Counted from the stretch's first letter, positions 28,371-37,442 are shown. The stretch: 45,326 nt of DNA from Deltaproteobacteria bacterium (GCA_019136325.1 JAGVUJ010000242.1:1-45326); one strand, 5' to 3'. Notes: generated by a model from the letters alone, not told the origin. A program made the numbers and translations.

Positions 28371-30035
28371 TTACATTTTTTCCGGCGCGCTGACGCCCAA
28401 AATGGTTAAAGAATTTTGCAGAACAATTTTAATGATTTTAACCAGAAAAAGTCTTGTCCCCGTCAATTCCGCATTTTCCGAAAGCACCTTGTTTTTATTA
28501 TAATAGCTGTGAAAAACTGCAGCCAGATCATTTAAATAAAACGTGATGCGATGCGGTTCCAGTGAATTTACCGCTCCGGAAATCATTTCCGGATAACGAA
28601 CCAGCGTTCTGATCAGGTTTTTTTCCTCAGACTCCTTCAGCAAATCCGGATCAATATTGCTGTAATCAGGAATGGCAATGCCACGCTCCTGAGCCATTCT
28701 GATGATACTGCAAATCCGGGCATAGGCGTACTGAACGTAAAAAACCGGATTTTCATTGGATTGCTTTTTAGCCAGTTCCAGATCAAAATCCAGATGGCTG
28801 TCGGAACGACGCATCAGAAAATTATAACGGGCGGCATCGCGTCCCACTTCATCCAGAACTTCCCGCAGCGTTACGAACTCGCCGGAACGCGTGGACATTG
28901 CCGCCGGCACACCGTCCCTCAGCAGATTGACCAGTTGAACGAGAATGATTTTTAATGATTTTTTATCGTAGCCCAGCGCTTGAATGCCCGCCCAGAGACG
29001 CGGCATGTATCCGTGATGGTCAGCGCCCCAGATGTCGATAATCATTTCAAAGCCGCGGCTATATTTGTTTTTATGATAAGCAATATCCGCGGCAAAATAA
29101 GTCGGATCTCCGTTCTGACGGATGACGACTCTGTCTTTTTCGTCGCCGAAGGCTGTTGTTTTAAACCAGAGCGTTTCCCCGTCGGAATAAATAAAACCTT
29201 GCTGACGCAGATCGTTGAGCAATTGATTCACGCCGTCGTCTTTATAAAGTTCCTTTTCACTGAAATATTCATCGAAAACAACGCCGAAATCTTTTAGATC
29301 ATCTTTGATTCCATCAAGGATGATCTTTCCTGCCACGTCGGTAAAGTAGCGGATCGAGGCTTCTTCATCAGCCCGGAGATATTTATCTCCCTCCTGCTTA
29401 AGAAGACTCCGTGCGATATCTCTGATGTACTCGCCCTGATAACAGTTTTCAGGAAATACAATTTTTTCTCCGCAAAGTTCCCGATAGCGAAACAGCACCG
29501 ATTTCCCCAGATTATTCATTTGATTCCCAGCGTCATTAATATAATATTCACGCGAGATGTCGTATCCGGCCATATGCAATAAACCGGCAATGACATCACC
29601 GACGACCGCGCCGCGCGCATGCCCGATATGCAAGGGTCCCGTGGGATTGGCGCTGACAAATTCCACCTGAACTTTTCTACCTTTACCCAAATCAAGCCGC
29701 CCATATTGATCCTTTTGTTCATCAATGTTTTTCAGGGCCTGATGCCAGACATTTTCTTTGAGGAAGAAATTAATGAAACCAGGCCCGGCAATCTGGGTTT
29801 TTTCGATGATCTGTTCATCATCGACGATGTTCTCCTGAATCATCTGCGCTATTTTACGCGGATTCTGTTTGATCTGTGATGCCAGAATCATGGCGGCATT
29901 GGCGGCGTAATCACCGTGCTCTCGGTTGGCGGGCGGCTCCACCTCCAGATAAGGCAGATTGAAATCGGGAAGCATACCTTTCTGCCGGGAAAGATTCAGG
30001 GCATTTTCCATAATTTTGATGATTTTATTCTTCAT
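28371..30035 (-). CDS. argS: Arginyl-tRNA synthetase
   Basis: 554 residues, full length. Class I synthetase with the HIGH motif in [15 protein letters not shown] (~120-134). The KMSKS-equivalent loop is the MSTRSG type (~375), as in many ArgRS enzymes. It has the N-terminal tRNA-D-loop domain, and the anticodon-binding DALR domain at ~430-554 ([13 protein letters not shown]). An in-frame TTG at 30065 lies inside a terminator's U-tract, so the ATG at 30035 (AGGTTG upstream) was chosen. A strong hairpin with a U-tract sits immediately before it (30051-30094), which may attenuate it or insulate it from the pilus operon. Confidence 0.96.
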   Translation of the reverse strand: MKNKIIKIMENALNLSRQKGMLPDFNLPYLEVEPPANREHGDYAANAAMILASQIKQNPRKIAQMIQENIVDDEQIIEKTQIAGPGFINFFLKENVWHQALKNIDEQKDQYGRLDLGKGRKVQVEFVSANPTGPLHIGHARGAVVGDVIAGLLHMAGYDISREYYINDAGNQMNNLGKSVLFRYRELCGEKIVFPENCYQGEYIRDIARSLLKQEGDKYLRADEEASIRYFTDVAGKIILDGIKDDLKDFGVVFDEYFSEKELYKDDGVNQLLNDLRQQGFIYSDGETLWFKTTAFGDEKDRVVIRQNGDPTYFAADIAYHKNKYSRGFEMIIDIWGADHHGYMPRLWAGIQALGYDKKSLKIILVQLVNLLRDGVPAAMSTRSGEFVTLREVLDEVGRDAARYNFLMRRSDSHLDFDLELAKKQSNENPVFYVQYAYARICSIIRMAQERGIAIPDYSNIDPDLLKESEEKNLIRTLVRYPEMISGAVNSLEPHRITFYLNDLAAVFHSYYNKNKVLSENAELTGTRLFLVKIIKIVLQNSLTILGVSAPEKM

Positions 30036-30050
30036 AATTTTTGCAACCTG

Positions 30051-30094
30051 TAAAAAAAATGACAAGCGGTTTTCAATATCACGTGCCGCCTGTC
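30051..30094 (-). terminator. Intrinsic terminator or attenuator directly upstream of argS
   Basis: On the minus strand GACAGGCGG pairs with CCGCTTGTC (9 bp with one G-U) around a 16-nt loop and is followed by ATTTTTTTT. It lies 15 nt before the argS start, after the separate pilY1 terminator, so it could be an argS leader attenuator. Confidence 0.75.
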
Positions 30095-30185
30095 ATCGCA
30101 AGCTTAACCATATTTTTTTTGACGATTCAATAGAAAAATTTTGAGGATAGGGAAATATGAATAGAATCCTTTCTGGCAAACACTT

Positions 30186-30219
30186 CCCGGACATAAATCG
30201 CACACTATTTATTTCCGGG
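30186..30219. repeat. Strong isolated hairpin
   Basis: CCCGGA-c-ATAAAT / ATTTAT-t-TCCGGG, 12 bp with one internal mismatch around an 8-nt loop. There is no U-tract on either strand. It is of unknown role, perhaps an RNA-stability element or part of a leader RNA. Confidence 0.6.
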
Positions 30220-30268
30220 CTCATCAATCAACCCTTAATTTCGAATAATTGAAAAACCGAAAAATGAT

Positions 30269-30304
30269 GGCGGCAAATCCAGTGATGATCCCGAATTTGC
30301 CGCC
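30269..30304 (-). terminator. Terminator of the pilus operon
   Basis: A perfect 10-bp GC-rich stem GGCGGCAAAT / ATTTGCCGCC with a 16-nt loop, 26 bp after the pilY1 stop. On the minus strand it is followed by ATCATTTTT. The other strand also carries a T-run (GTTTTTT). Confidence 0.75.
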
Positions 30305-30329
30305 GTTTTTTATAAACAATATTAATTCG

Positions 30330-33300
30330 TTATTGCAGACGACGATCCTTCCAATAAAGCACTTTGATCATATTCGGATCTTTATTTCCTTTCCCCATTG
30401 TCTGTGTTAAAGCACCGGTGCCGGCACCTCCGCTGGCTGTCGCGTAAATATCCAGGTCAGTATATCCTGGAGCATAAGAAACCAGAATGGATGAACCTAT
30501 CCCATGCCCCATGTAACTGGCCCTGGTGCCAATATCGCTTGCATCATCGGGATCGGCATTTGCACCGGCGCCGGTCTGATAGTTCAATTTATACATGAAC
30601 GCATCTCCGGACTGACCGCACGCACTGTCCTCACCCTGATCAGGCACGTAGGTGGCATAATAAACATAGCCTCCGGCGATTGCCGGATCGGAAATCATCT
30701 TTTCTCCCTTGGGGCTGGAGATTGTCGTTCCATCCGATCTCGTTAAAGAATTAGTGGAGAGATTAATATACCACCCATGCTTGTTTGGTGCATCTGTATA
30801 ACGAGATGAAGTTATATTTTCCAGTTGGCTGGAATTATAGGTGGCCGTATAATTGGGATCTTCTTTAATTGCATATAGTCGGTTCTTTGTTTCACTGGTA
30901 TCAGGATCGGCATCCGTCGGCTTGTAAATGGGATCATTGTTTTCCCCCGTGCCAAAAAAGATCCACAAATTGTGATTGTCATCCCAGGTCGCTTTCACCA
31001 TCGTAAATATTTGTTTATGTGTATTACTCGGGGTTACCATTCCGGAACCTCTTTCCGTGCTTGTTGAAGTAAAGAGACGGCTGCCTGTCCAGCCGGATGT
31101 TGTGCAGGATGTACAGGGAGAAGATGTATAATCAGCCCTGTTGCATTCATTGCAAACGGCATCCTTGGGACAAAGACGGAAACGCCATATGTTGCCCCCC
31201 AAATCTCCCATATAAACCGTGTCAATGAATCCATCATTATCAAGATCAACAGGCAGGGGTGATGCCGGCGCCGAGAAATCGAAATTTCCGTCATCAGCTG
31301 CTGTCCAGTCCCAGATTATATTGCCATTACGCAAATCAACGATAAAGAAACCCTTGCCTGCGCTTCCCAACGCTGGCGTACTGCAATCACCGGAACAGGT
31401 TGCGGCGCTGTATCCGCCGCCGATAAATCCGACCCATCTTTCCTCTCCTCCAACTTTAATGCGGCCTGTCTGCATTTTACTCCAAGCTTGGCCAAGATAA
31501 GGAGCCTGCGATGAACTGGGCATCAGATGCCATAAATATGTCGGTGTGGTTGCTGTCGAATTTGTGACATCCATGGCATAAAAACCGCAATAATACGGGT
31601 AATTCGTCGCGTCATAAGTGGCGCTGAACGCAGTGGCGCTGGTGGAATAACAGTTTGAAGAACTGCTCCATAGATATGCGCCTGATCCCTGACCTTCACC
31701 AAAAGTCAGAAGTGTTTTCCAGTCGGAAGAGCTCTTCGTTATCCCGCTGCTCCATGAAGCAGGCAGCCAGACATTCGTTACATGCAGAGGCCCGTCGATA
31801 AAAAAATCGTGGGACGAAAGTGATGTGCGGTCTGTGTGATCATTGTGCGCTATTGGTGAGAGTTTCTGCAACAGATTGGGAGGAATAAAACTCCACAGTT
31901 CTTCACCACCCGACGAGCAATCGGTACCATTGCCGGAACGGAACGCGTGTAATTGACCGTCGTTCGCTCCAACAATAACCAGTTGATTGCCGTCAGCAGC
32001 GGTTCGCGAATGAGCCTCCTTAAATGCTTCATACGATACTGCCAGACATTCCCTGGGATCAAAGGAAAAATCCGACGGTGTTTTTACGGTAACAGGATTC
32101 GTATGGAAGAGATCGCCCATTTTCCAGTTTTCTAAGTTATAAACTGATTCGCCGCGATAAAATCCGACAACCAGATTTCTCGTATTATCATCGGCAACGG
32201 CCAAATCGGCGGCCGTAATATTTGAGGTGTTAAAAAGGGTCATGGATCCGTTTTTTAAGGTCCACATGCTTCTGTCTGAGGCATTTCTGTCTGCCAACTG
32301 TTCTCCGGCATCCCAGCAGTGCGGTGTGATGATGGCGCCGTCATCTCCAATCTGATACTTTTTCAGGTGGCCTTTCCAGAAGGGCTCTTTGCTGGCCCCG
32401 GAATTATTTTTCGGCTCGAAGGAAGCTTCATAGATATAATTTTCTTCCTGAACACGTGCGGCGGCCACCGAGGCCTGCGATGAAAAGGAATAAGTGGCTT
32501 CCTGAATCATCGTCAGAGCTGTTCTAACGGCACTGACCAGTTCATCCGGATTTCCCGCCATGAAGGCATAGCCGCGCAGTGTCTTTCCTGCCGGATCGGT
32601 TCCGCTGTTGCAGGGGTTGGCTCCAACAGTGACCGCCGATGTGTCGCCGGATTGGGTAGCGTTCGGGTTTCTTGTCTGTCCGTACCAGGCAGCCCAGTTT
32701 AACGTATCCTGCAAATTTGCAGGCATGTCGGCGCCGAAGCCCACAACATAAACTTTGTAACCTGCTTCGGCTGCTTTCTTGGCGTAATAGATGGGAGCCC
32801 TGCGTTGAGATGAACAAGTTGTAGAACCGTCGCCGCATCCGGAGTTTGGTTGGTTCGGGCAGGAGAAGGTATCCTCGCCGTCGGTAATCAGGATGATGGA
32901 TTTCTGACGACAGGAAGCGGCCGTATCGAGTCCTTCATGATAGGCAAGGAATGACTTTGCTTCTCTTAGGGCATCCCCAATCGGAGTTCCTCCTGTATAG
33001 CCGTAGCCCGCGACACATTCCTTGGCCGGATCTGTCGACGTACATGAAGCAACAGATGGGGTGCAGGTTGTATCATTGCAATAAATTTTCGCATAGGGTG
33101 TCGTCGTGGTATTATCGGACGCTGTCATGCTCCAGGAAAGTTTAATGCAGCCATAGTTCCAGGGATCCGTATGGGACGTATCGTTATCTTGGCTGCCGCA
33201 GTTATAATAACGCATCATTCCAATCCTCATGCCCAGACTGGTCACGTCGGTTGCAGCAATGCTGTTGTCGTCCGTATCGTCAAAGAGTTCATATAAAGCG

Positions 33301-34247
33301 CGTTTGGCGATTTTGATTTTGGAGCATTCCGTTCTGGTTCCGGTGTCATTGTCGTTGTAGAAAGGACCCTCGCAACTGGCCGTGTCGCTGTATCTGTAGT
33401 TTGTGCCGTTGACGGAGCAGGCCGTGCTGCAATTCTGGCAGATGGTCGTATGCCCGGCACCGGATGTTTTGTAGAACGGGCCGGTAGAACAGTCACTCTC
33501 AGTATAAACTATGGCAGGCGTTGTGCAGGTGGAGGAGATGGTGCATTCCGTCGTATGTCCGGAGCCGGATGTCCTGTAGAAAGGACCGTCAGAGCAATTT
33601 GAGGCGGTATAGCCTGGAGCGAACGATGGACATTGTCTGTACTTGTAGCATGCCGTTGTATGGCCTGACCCGGAGGTCTTGTAAAACGGTCCGTCACTGC
33701 AGTTGCTTGCCGTGTATACGGTATTGGGAAGATAACTGCTTACGCTGCATGATTTGCGGCGGTTGGGATACCAGGAATAGTTCTCGTAAAAAGGACCGTC
33801 ATAACTGCAGCTTGAACTCGAACTGATATAAACGTCATTGCCGACGTTAAGAGGATTTGATCCGCGTGTCAAGCTGAAAGGGCCGTCAATGCTGCAGTCT
33901 GATCCGATGACCCAAGGATTGGATGTAGGCATGCTATCACCGGAAGGAGGCGTGGTCGTATAAGGCCCGTCGGCGCTGCAACTGGCCGCTTCCACATAAA
34001 GAGTAGCAGGAGTTGTGCTTACGATGGGTGATGCGTAATAAGGCTCTGAGCATGAACCGCCGCAGGAATAGAACGTCGGGGATGACCCGTGGGGAAGCCA
34101 CTGCATACTGCCCGAAAGGTCGAGAACAATGAGCGCATCCGGTTCTGTTGTTACCGACCACAGATCTTCATCTGTGGCTCGTGAAACAGCGCTGGATGAA
34201 ATTATTATGAATGCGACGATCAACATCAATAAAATTTTCTTTCGCAT
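30330..34247 (-). CDS. pilY1: PilY1/PilC-like type IV pilus tip protein with Cys-rich repeat insertion
   Basis: 1305 residues with an N-terminal signal peptide (~1-24). Related proteins sit at the pilus tip, act in adhesion and surface sensing, and regulate pilus retraction through calcium. A von Willebrand A domain starts with the MIDAS motif D43-L-S-G-S47; its other metal residues appear to be T421 (GGTPIGDAL) and D456 (ITDGEDT). Between them, residues ~58-308 hold about eight Cys-rich units of the form CS-x-D-G-P-F-Y. The C-terminal PilC-type beta-propeller (~640-1290) has the calcium loop D1001-L-D-N-D-G-F-I-D1009. It is the last gene of the minor-pilin operon. The ATG is preceded by GGGAGG. 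The repeat insertion is unusual. Confidence 0.92.
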   Translation of the reverse strand: MRKKILLMLIVAFIIISSSAVSRATDEDLWSVTTEPDALIVLDLSGSMQWLPHGSSPTFYSCGGSCSEPYYASPIVSTTPATLYVEAASCSADGPYTTTPPSGDSMPTSNPWVIGSDCSIDGPFSLTRGSNPLNVGNDVYISSSSSCSYDGPFYENYSWYPNRRKSCSVSSYLPNTVYTASNCSDGPFYKTSGSGHTTACYKYRQCPSFAPGYTASNCSDGPFYRTSGSGHTTECTISSTCTTPAIVYTESDCSTGPFYKTSGAGHTTICQNCSTACSVNGTNYRYSDTASCEGPFYNDNDTGTRTECSKIKIAKRALYELFDDTDDNSIAATDVTSLGMRIGMMRYYNCGSQDNDTSHTDPWNYGCIKLSWSMTASDNTTTTPYAKIYCNDTTCTPSVASCTSTDPAKECVAGYGYTGGTPIGDALREAKSFLAYHEGLDTAASCRQKSIILITDGEDTFSCPNQPNSGCGDGSTTCSSQRRAPIYYAKKAAEAGYKVYVVGFGADMPANLQDTLNWAAWYGQTRNPNATQSGDTSAVTVGANPCNSGTDPAGKTLRGYAFMAGNPDELVSAVRTALTMIQEATYSFSSQASVAAARVQEENYIYEASFEPKNNSGASKEPFWKGHLKKYQIGDDGAIITPHCWDAGEQLADRNASDRSMWTLKNGSMTLFNTSNITAADLAVADDNTRNLVVGFYRGESVYNLENWKMGDLFHTNPVTVKTPSDFSFDPRECLAVSYEAFKEAHSRTAADGNQLVIVGANDGQLHAFRSGNGTDCSSGGEELWSFIPPNLLQKLSPIAHNDHTDRTSLSSHDFFIDGPLHVTNVWLPASWSSGITKSSSDWKTLLTFGEGQGSGAYLWSSSSNCYSTSATAFSATYDATNYPYYCGFYAMDVTNSTATTPTYLWHLMPSSSQAPYLGQAWSKMQTGRIKVGGEERWVGFIGGGYSAATCSGDCSTPALGSAGKGFFIVDLRNGNIIWDWTAADDGNFDFSAPASPLPVDLDNDGFIDTVYMGDLGGNIWRFRLCPKDAVCNECNRADYTSSPCTSCTTSGWTGSRLFTSTSTERGSGMVTPSNTHKQIFTMVKATWDDNHNLWIFFGTGENNDPIYKPTDADPDTSETKNRLYAIKEDPNYTATYNSSQLENITSSRYTDAPNKHGWYINLSTNSLTRSDGTTISSPKGEKMISDPAIAGGYVYYATYVPDQGEDSACGQSGDAFMYKLNYQTGAGANADPDDASDIGTRASYMGHGIGSSILVSYAPGYTDLDIYATASGGAGTGALTQTMGKGNKDPNMIKVLYWKDRRLQ
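33324..34076 (-). repeat. Tandem Cys-rich coding repeats inside pilY1
   Basis: Encodes residues ~58-308 of PilY1. Unit cores begin at Cys66, 90, 118, 147, 183, 218, 253 and 292. The three central units (183, 218, 253) are exactly 35 residues (105 bp) apart and nearly identical (CSDGPFYKTSGSGHTTxC). Each late unit has a second Cys 16-17 residues on, suggesting one disulfide per unit. Confidence 0.85.
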
Positions 34248-34278
34248 ATTTTAACCTCCCGAAAGTTTCTGTCTCTCA

Positions 34279-34788
34279 TCATATTGGACCGAATCCGACA
34301 CCGACATCAAGCTTCGCTTCTGTTTCATAGGACGTATTTCTTCCTACAACGGTTGAATTATAACGATAAATATAACGTCCTCCTTCACTGCCGCCACCGC
34401 CCAGTTCTTCCCCTGGAGCGGGAATGGGTGCCAGTTGGCTAATTTCCGGCCTGCATACGGCAAACTCTGTATGCGCATCTGTTCCACCAGGTATCTGTAT
34501 CCATGTATAGGCGGTAAATCCGGTTGATCTGCAATTGGCATCGACGGTGTAATCAAAGGTTGTCGTCCATTTTTTAGGATCGACATCACTGATTATTTTT
34601 GTGATTCCGCTTTCTGCGCCGGCGAGAGCTTTTTTGTTTCCCACAACTGCAGCGGTAGTGAAAAGATCTCCAGTGGACATATTAATAACGAGCATGCCGA
34701 TGGCCAGAAGAATCAAGCACGCGATAATCGCGGCTATCAGCGCGAATCCTGTTTCGTTATGGAGAATATTTTTCTTATTTATTATCAT
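34279..34788 (-). CDS. pilX: Minor pilin assembly protein PilX-like
   Basis: 169 residues. The N-terminus is NETGFALIAAIIACLILLAIGMLVINMSTGD (split: NETGFALIAAII, then CLILLAIGMLVINM), i.e. a Gly-Phe prepilin-type cleavage site after residue ~14 followed by the hydrophobic helix, and GNKKALAGAESGI, the PilX_N hallmark (AxAGAE). PilX is a minor pilin that with PilV, PilW and FimT primes pilus assembly and carries PilY1. The gene lies between pilW and pilY1, as in Pseudomonas and Geobacter clusters. The C-terminal part is Gly-rich (ELGGGGSEGGRYIY). The conserved Glu at +5 of classical pilins is not present, as is usual for PilX. Confidence 0.85.
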   Translation of the reverse strand: MIINKKNILHNETGFALIAAIIACLILLAIGMLVINMSTGDLFTTAAVVGNKKALAGAESGITKIISDVDPKKWTTTFDYTVDANCRSTGFTAYTWIQIPGGTDAHTEFAVCRPEISQLAPIPAPGEELGGGGSEGGRYIYRYNSTVVGRNTSYETEAKLDVGVGFGPI

Positions 34789-34800
34789 GATACAATCTCA

Positions 34801-35505
34801 TTAATAAATTTTGGCAAAATGATTGCGTGGAATAACACTTGTGGAGTAAATGATTCTTCGCCGGGTTGTGGAACCGACATCGGCATTGGATGTGTCTGCC
34901 ACCAGTGTAATTTCCACTCTTTTGATATTGGGAATTTCCGATGTGACTGGAGCGGCAAGTTCAACGCCTCCTCCATTGTAATACCGGAACACCGGTATCC
35001 CGGAAACATTGTTTTCCACGAGAACCATTTTCCTTTCTTCGTTGGCATTCGTATCTCCCAAAAAAGCCTGTGCCCCTCCGCAATTGGTGGATCGGGATAT
35101 ATTTTTATTGGCAGAATCATAATTATATCTGATGATTTCGTTAGCATCTCCGATGGTGCCGTTGTCGTTAATGTCCATTTCGATTGATATCGCGTTTGCT
35201 GCAGCTTCCCTGATTCCCCGGTAATTCTGATTTGTTATTCCGGAGACTCCGCAGTTCGTGTCAAAATTATTCGCATCAAACCAGATGCCGTCGATTGATC
35301 GAGGGTTATAAGATGCCATCCTGATTTCTGCTGCCATCAATTCCAGGGCGCTGCGCGCATCCTGCTGTGCAATCACCCTTCGTTCCAGACCGGAGGAAGT
35401 CCGCTGGGCGATGTTTACCGTGGAGTATATGGCCACCATCACCAAAACGCCGACGAACAAAGCAACGATAAGTTCCACTAATGTAAACCCTTTTTCTTTA
35501 CGCAT
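34801..35505 (-). CDS. pilW: Minor pilin PilW-like
   Basis: 234 residues. A class III prepilin signal KEKG|FTLVELIVAL, with Glu at +5 of the mature protein, is followed by a ~20-residue hydrophobic helix. The region after it (AQQDARSALELMAAEIRMASYNP, here ALELMAAEIRMA) is typical of PilW. It is a minor pilin of the tip-initiation complex, cleaved by PilD encoded upstream. It starts 6 bp after pilV and ends 12 bp before pilX. No defects were seen. Confidence 0.88.
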   Translation of the reverse strand: MRKEKGFTLVELIVALFVGVLVMVAIYSTVNIAQRTSSGLERRVIAQQDARSALELMAAEIRMASYNPRSIDGIWFDANNFDTNCGVSGITNQNYRGIREAAANAISIEMDINDNGTIGDANEIIRYNYDSANKNISRSTNCGGAQAFLGDTNANEERKMVLVENNVSGIPVFRYYNGGGVELAAPVTSEIPNIKRVEITLVADTSNADVGSTTRRRIIYSTSVIPRNHFAKIY

Positions 35506-35511
35506 GGTCTT

Positions 35512-35943
35512 TTAACATCCAAATTGATATTCTTTCTGTCTTGTAATTGACAGACTTTCAGAAATTCCCTTTGTATTACCCGGCCACGTCACGGTTACCG
35601 TAACAACAAAGATTTGTGGATCGACATTAATTTGAGTTATTTCTGCATTTACCGTATAGGTTATGTCTCCCCGTATGGCGGTCTCTCCGCTGGTCGTGAC
35701 TGTGGTTTGAGTCTGTGTCCCGAGAGTGACAGAATTACAGGGATTTGACAGTCTGACCTGATAAGTTTCCAACGCGTTATATAAAACTTCCGCCGCTCTG
35801 CCCACATAATCGGATTTGGCCATAGCCTTCCAGCCTGTGGGCTGAAGAGCAAGAATGGAAATTACCGCCACGGAGGTCAGGAAGATGGCGATGAGCACCT
35901 CTATCATGCCCATTCCTTTTTTATTGCATATCGAACGTAACAT
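35512..35943 (-). CDS. pilV: Type IV pilus modification protein PilV-like
   Basis: 143 residues. The prepilin leader is 10 residues, NKKG|MGMIEVLIAIF, with Glu at +5. The hydrophobic helix continues into ISILALQPTGWKAMAKSDYVGRAAEVLY, the PilV family pattern. It overlaps the 3' end of fimT by 23 bp, indicating tight translational coupling. The C-terminal half is beta-rich (TYTVNAEITQI, VFVVTVTVTWPGNT in part). Confidence 0.85.
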   Translation of the reverse strand: MLRSICNKKGMGMIEVLIAIFLTSVAVISILALQPTGWKAMAKSDYVGRAAEVLYNALETYQVRLSNPCNSVTLGTQTQTTVTTSGETAIRGDITYTVNAEITQINVDPQIFVVTVTVTWPGNTKGISESLSITRQKEYQFGC

Positions 35944-36406
35944 AAGTTTTTCCCGTAATATTACTTCTTATAAGCGCGTTAGATCCTCTGTTGTTTTCCA
36001 GCAAAACATTACCCGCTGAAAGAGTGCCCCGGGTTTGAAAGATTATGTTATTGCCTCCATAACTGCTGCTTTTGATGATCTGTCCGGCACTCAGCCTCAG
36101 GGAGGCTGGATCTTTTTCATACATATTTGTCCAGGAGGTAACGCTTGCGCAATTGCCGTTATTGCCTCTTTGAACGATGTAGTTGTTATTCTCGTCACTG
36201 AGACTAATGGCTATACGGTAACACATGCCCCGGCTGATTGCCTTTTGCCTGGTTCCCTTAATATCGGATTCCACTTCTCTGGCAAAGGTACGTAAATCGG
36301 CGTTGCTGACGTAGCGTTTCCAACCGAAAGTAGCGATACTGCCCACAATGCCGATAATGGCGATGACAATCAGTAATTCTATCAGGCTAATGCCTTTTCT
36401 ATTCAT
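35921..36406 (-). CDS. fimT: Minor pilin FimT/GspH-like
   Basis: 161 residues from the ATG at 36406. A very short prepilin leader MNRKG|ISLIELLIVIAIIG has Glu at +5. The rest (FAREVESDIKGTRQKAISRG) is the GspH/FimT domain. Start choice: a GTG at 36424 is also in frame but would lie within ~3 nt of the predicted sigma-54 transcript start. A TTG at 36415 has AGGTGG at good spacing and would give a leader of eight residues. The ATG is the conservative choice. It is the first gene of the minor-pilin operon fimT-pilV-pilW-pilX-pilY1. Confidence 0.87.
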   Translation of the reverse strand: MNRKGISLIELLIVIAIIGIVGSIATFGWKRYVSNADLRTFAREVESDIKGTRQKAISRGMCYRIAISLSDENNNYIVQRGNNGNCASVTSWTNMYEKDPASLRLSAGQIIKSSSYGGNNIIFQTRGTLSAGNVLLENNRGSNALIRSNITGKTYVTFDMQ

Positions 36407-36437
36407 AATTTGCAATGAATCCACCTGTTAAATATCA

Positions 36438-36453
36438 AGCAAGTCACATGCCA
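36438..36453 (-). promoter_or_regulatory. Sigma-54 promoter for the minor-pilin operon
   Basis: On the minus strand TGGCATGTGACTTGCT matches the sigma-54 consensus TGGCAC-G-N4-TTGCW at all but one key base (T for C). The GG and GC are exactly 10 nt apart. Transcription would start near 36427, just upstream of fimT. PilS/PilR-type activators use this class of promoter. Confidence 0.75.
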
Positions 36454-36619
36454 TCAAAACGATATTCATTTGTTGTCCAAACATATAAAACGTCGATTAT
36501 TGATTTTATTAAATGTTTCTTTCTATAATAATTTTCAATCAATCGCCAGTTGTTATTTTTTTATAAGCATGATGTCTTTTTCACCATATATCGGCGTTTC
36601 TCCCCCCCTGTCTTATCGG

Positions 36620-37387
36620 CTAATAGCCTATTAAAAATAAACGGATATACGAATTCCCCAGAAAAATATAGGCTATCGCGGCCGCTGATAGAAAAGGTCC
36701 GAAAGGAATCGCATATTTCATGTCCTGCTTCTTGACGGTCATGACGGCCATGCCGATTATCGCTCCTGTCAGCGAACTGAACAAGAGGATGAACACCAGC
36801 GATTTCCAGCCTAAAAATCCGCCGATCATGGCCAAAAGCTTGATATCGCCGCCGCCCATACCTTCGCGTTTGGAGATTAATTCATAAAAAAATGCAATCA
36901 AAAAAAGTGTTCCACCGCCGACCAGCAACCCGATTAAAGATTCCTGCCAGGGGATTTTGACGAGAAAAACGGCGGTCAGAAAAAATAACGGTATTCCCGG
37001 CAGCGTCAAAATATCCGGAATGATCTGATGATCCAGATCAATAAACGTAACAACAATCAAAACCGCGGTAAAAATAAAAAACACAAAGAAGTTTAACGAG
37101 AGGTTAAATTTAATAAATAACATGAGTGTCAGCGCAGCCGTGATGAGTTCCACCAACGGATAACGCCAGGAAATTTTGTTTTTACAATCACGGCATTTGC
37201 CGCCCAGCAGGATAAAACTGATAATGGGAATATTATCCCGATAACGGATAGAATGACCGCAGTTCGGACATCTTGAAGATGGTTTTATAATCGAGGTTTT
37301 GGCAGGCAGGCGATGAATGCAGACGTTCAGAAAACTGCCGACGGCAGCCCCGAAGATAAAAACAAGAATATTCATCAAAATAAGCAT
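36620..37387 (-). CDS. pilD: Prepilin peptidase / N-methyltransferase PilD
   Basis: 255 residues with about eight membrane helices. It cleaves and N-methylates prepilins, including the four minor pilins encoded next to it. The cytoplasmic loop has two CxxC pairs (CPNCGHSIRY, then KCRDCKNKI, ~44-70) and an RYP block. The catalytic aspartates are in FIDLDHQIIPD (~115) and GGGDIKLL (~175). The true start is ATG 37387 or 37375; the frame stays open further upstream but that part is the riboswitch RNA, not protein. It ends 213 bp before fimT, which has its own promoter. Confidence 0.93.
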   Translation of the reverse strand: MLILMNILVFIFGAAVGSFLNVCIHRLPAKTSIIKPSSRCPNCGHSIRYRDNIPIISFILLGGKCRDCKNKISWRYPLVELITAALTLMLFIKFNLSLNFFVFFIFTAVLIVVTFIDLDHQIIPDILTLPGIPLFFLTAVFLVKIPWQESLIGLLVGGGTLFLIAFFYELISKREGMGGGDIKLLAMIGGFLGWKSLVFILLFSSLTGAIIGMAVMTVKKQDMKYAIPFGPFLSAAAIAYIFLGNSYIRLFLIGY

Positions 37388-37442
37388 AAACTTTTTCTGG
37401 CCGATGAGTTCAGGATATTTTAGCGGAACTGCTGGGGGTACA

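Larger units (their letters stand above)
30036..30329 (-). other. Gene-free stretch between pilY1 and argS, three hairpins
   Basis: 294 bp without a convincing gene. It contains three inverted repeats, listed separately: the pilY1 terminator (30269-30304), an isolated hairpin without a T-tract (30186-30219) and a terminator-like hairpin with an eight-U tract directly before argS (30051-30094). A promoter for argS is expected between 30095 and 30268 but no convincing -35/-10 pair was found. Confidence 0.6.

Noticed and set aside
33324..34076. CRISPR array or mobile element suggested by the repeats
   Set aside because: The repeats are in frame inside pilY1, encode a protein motif and have coding-like divergence; no spacers or cas genes exist.
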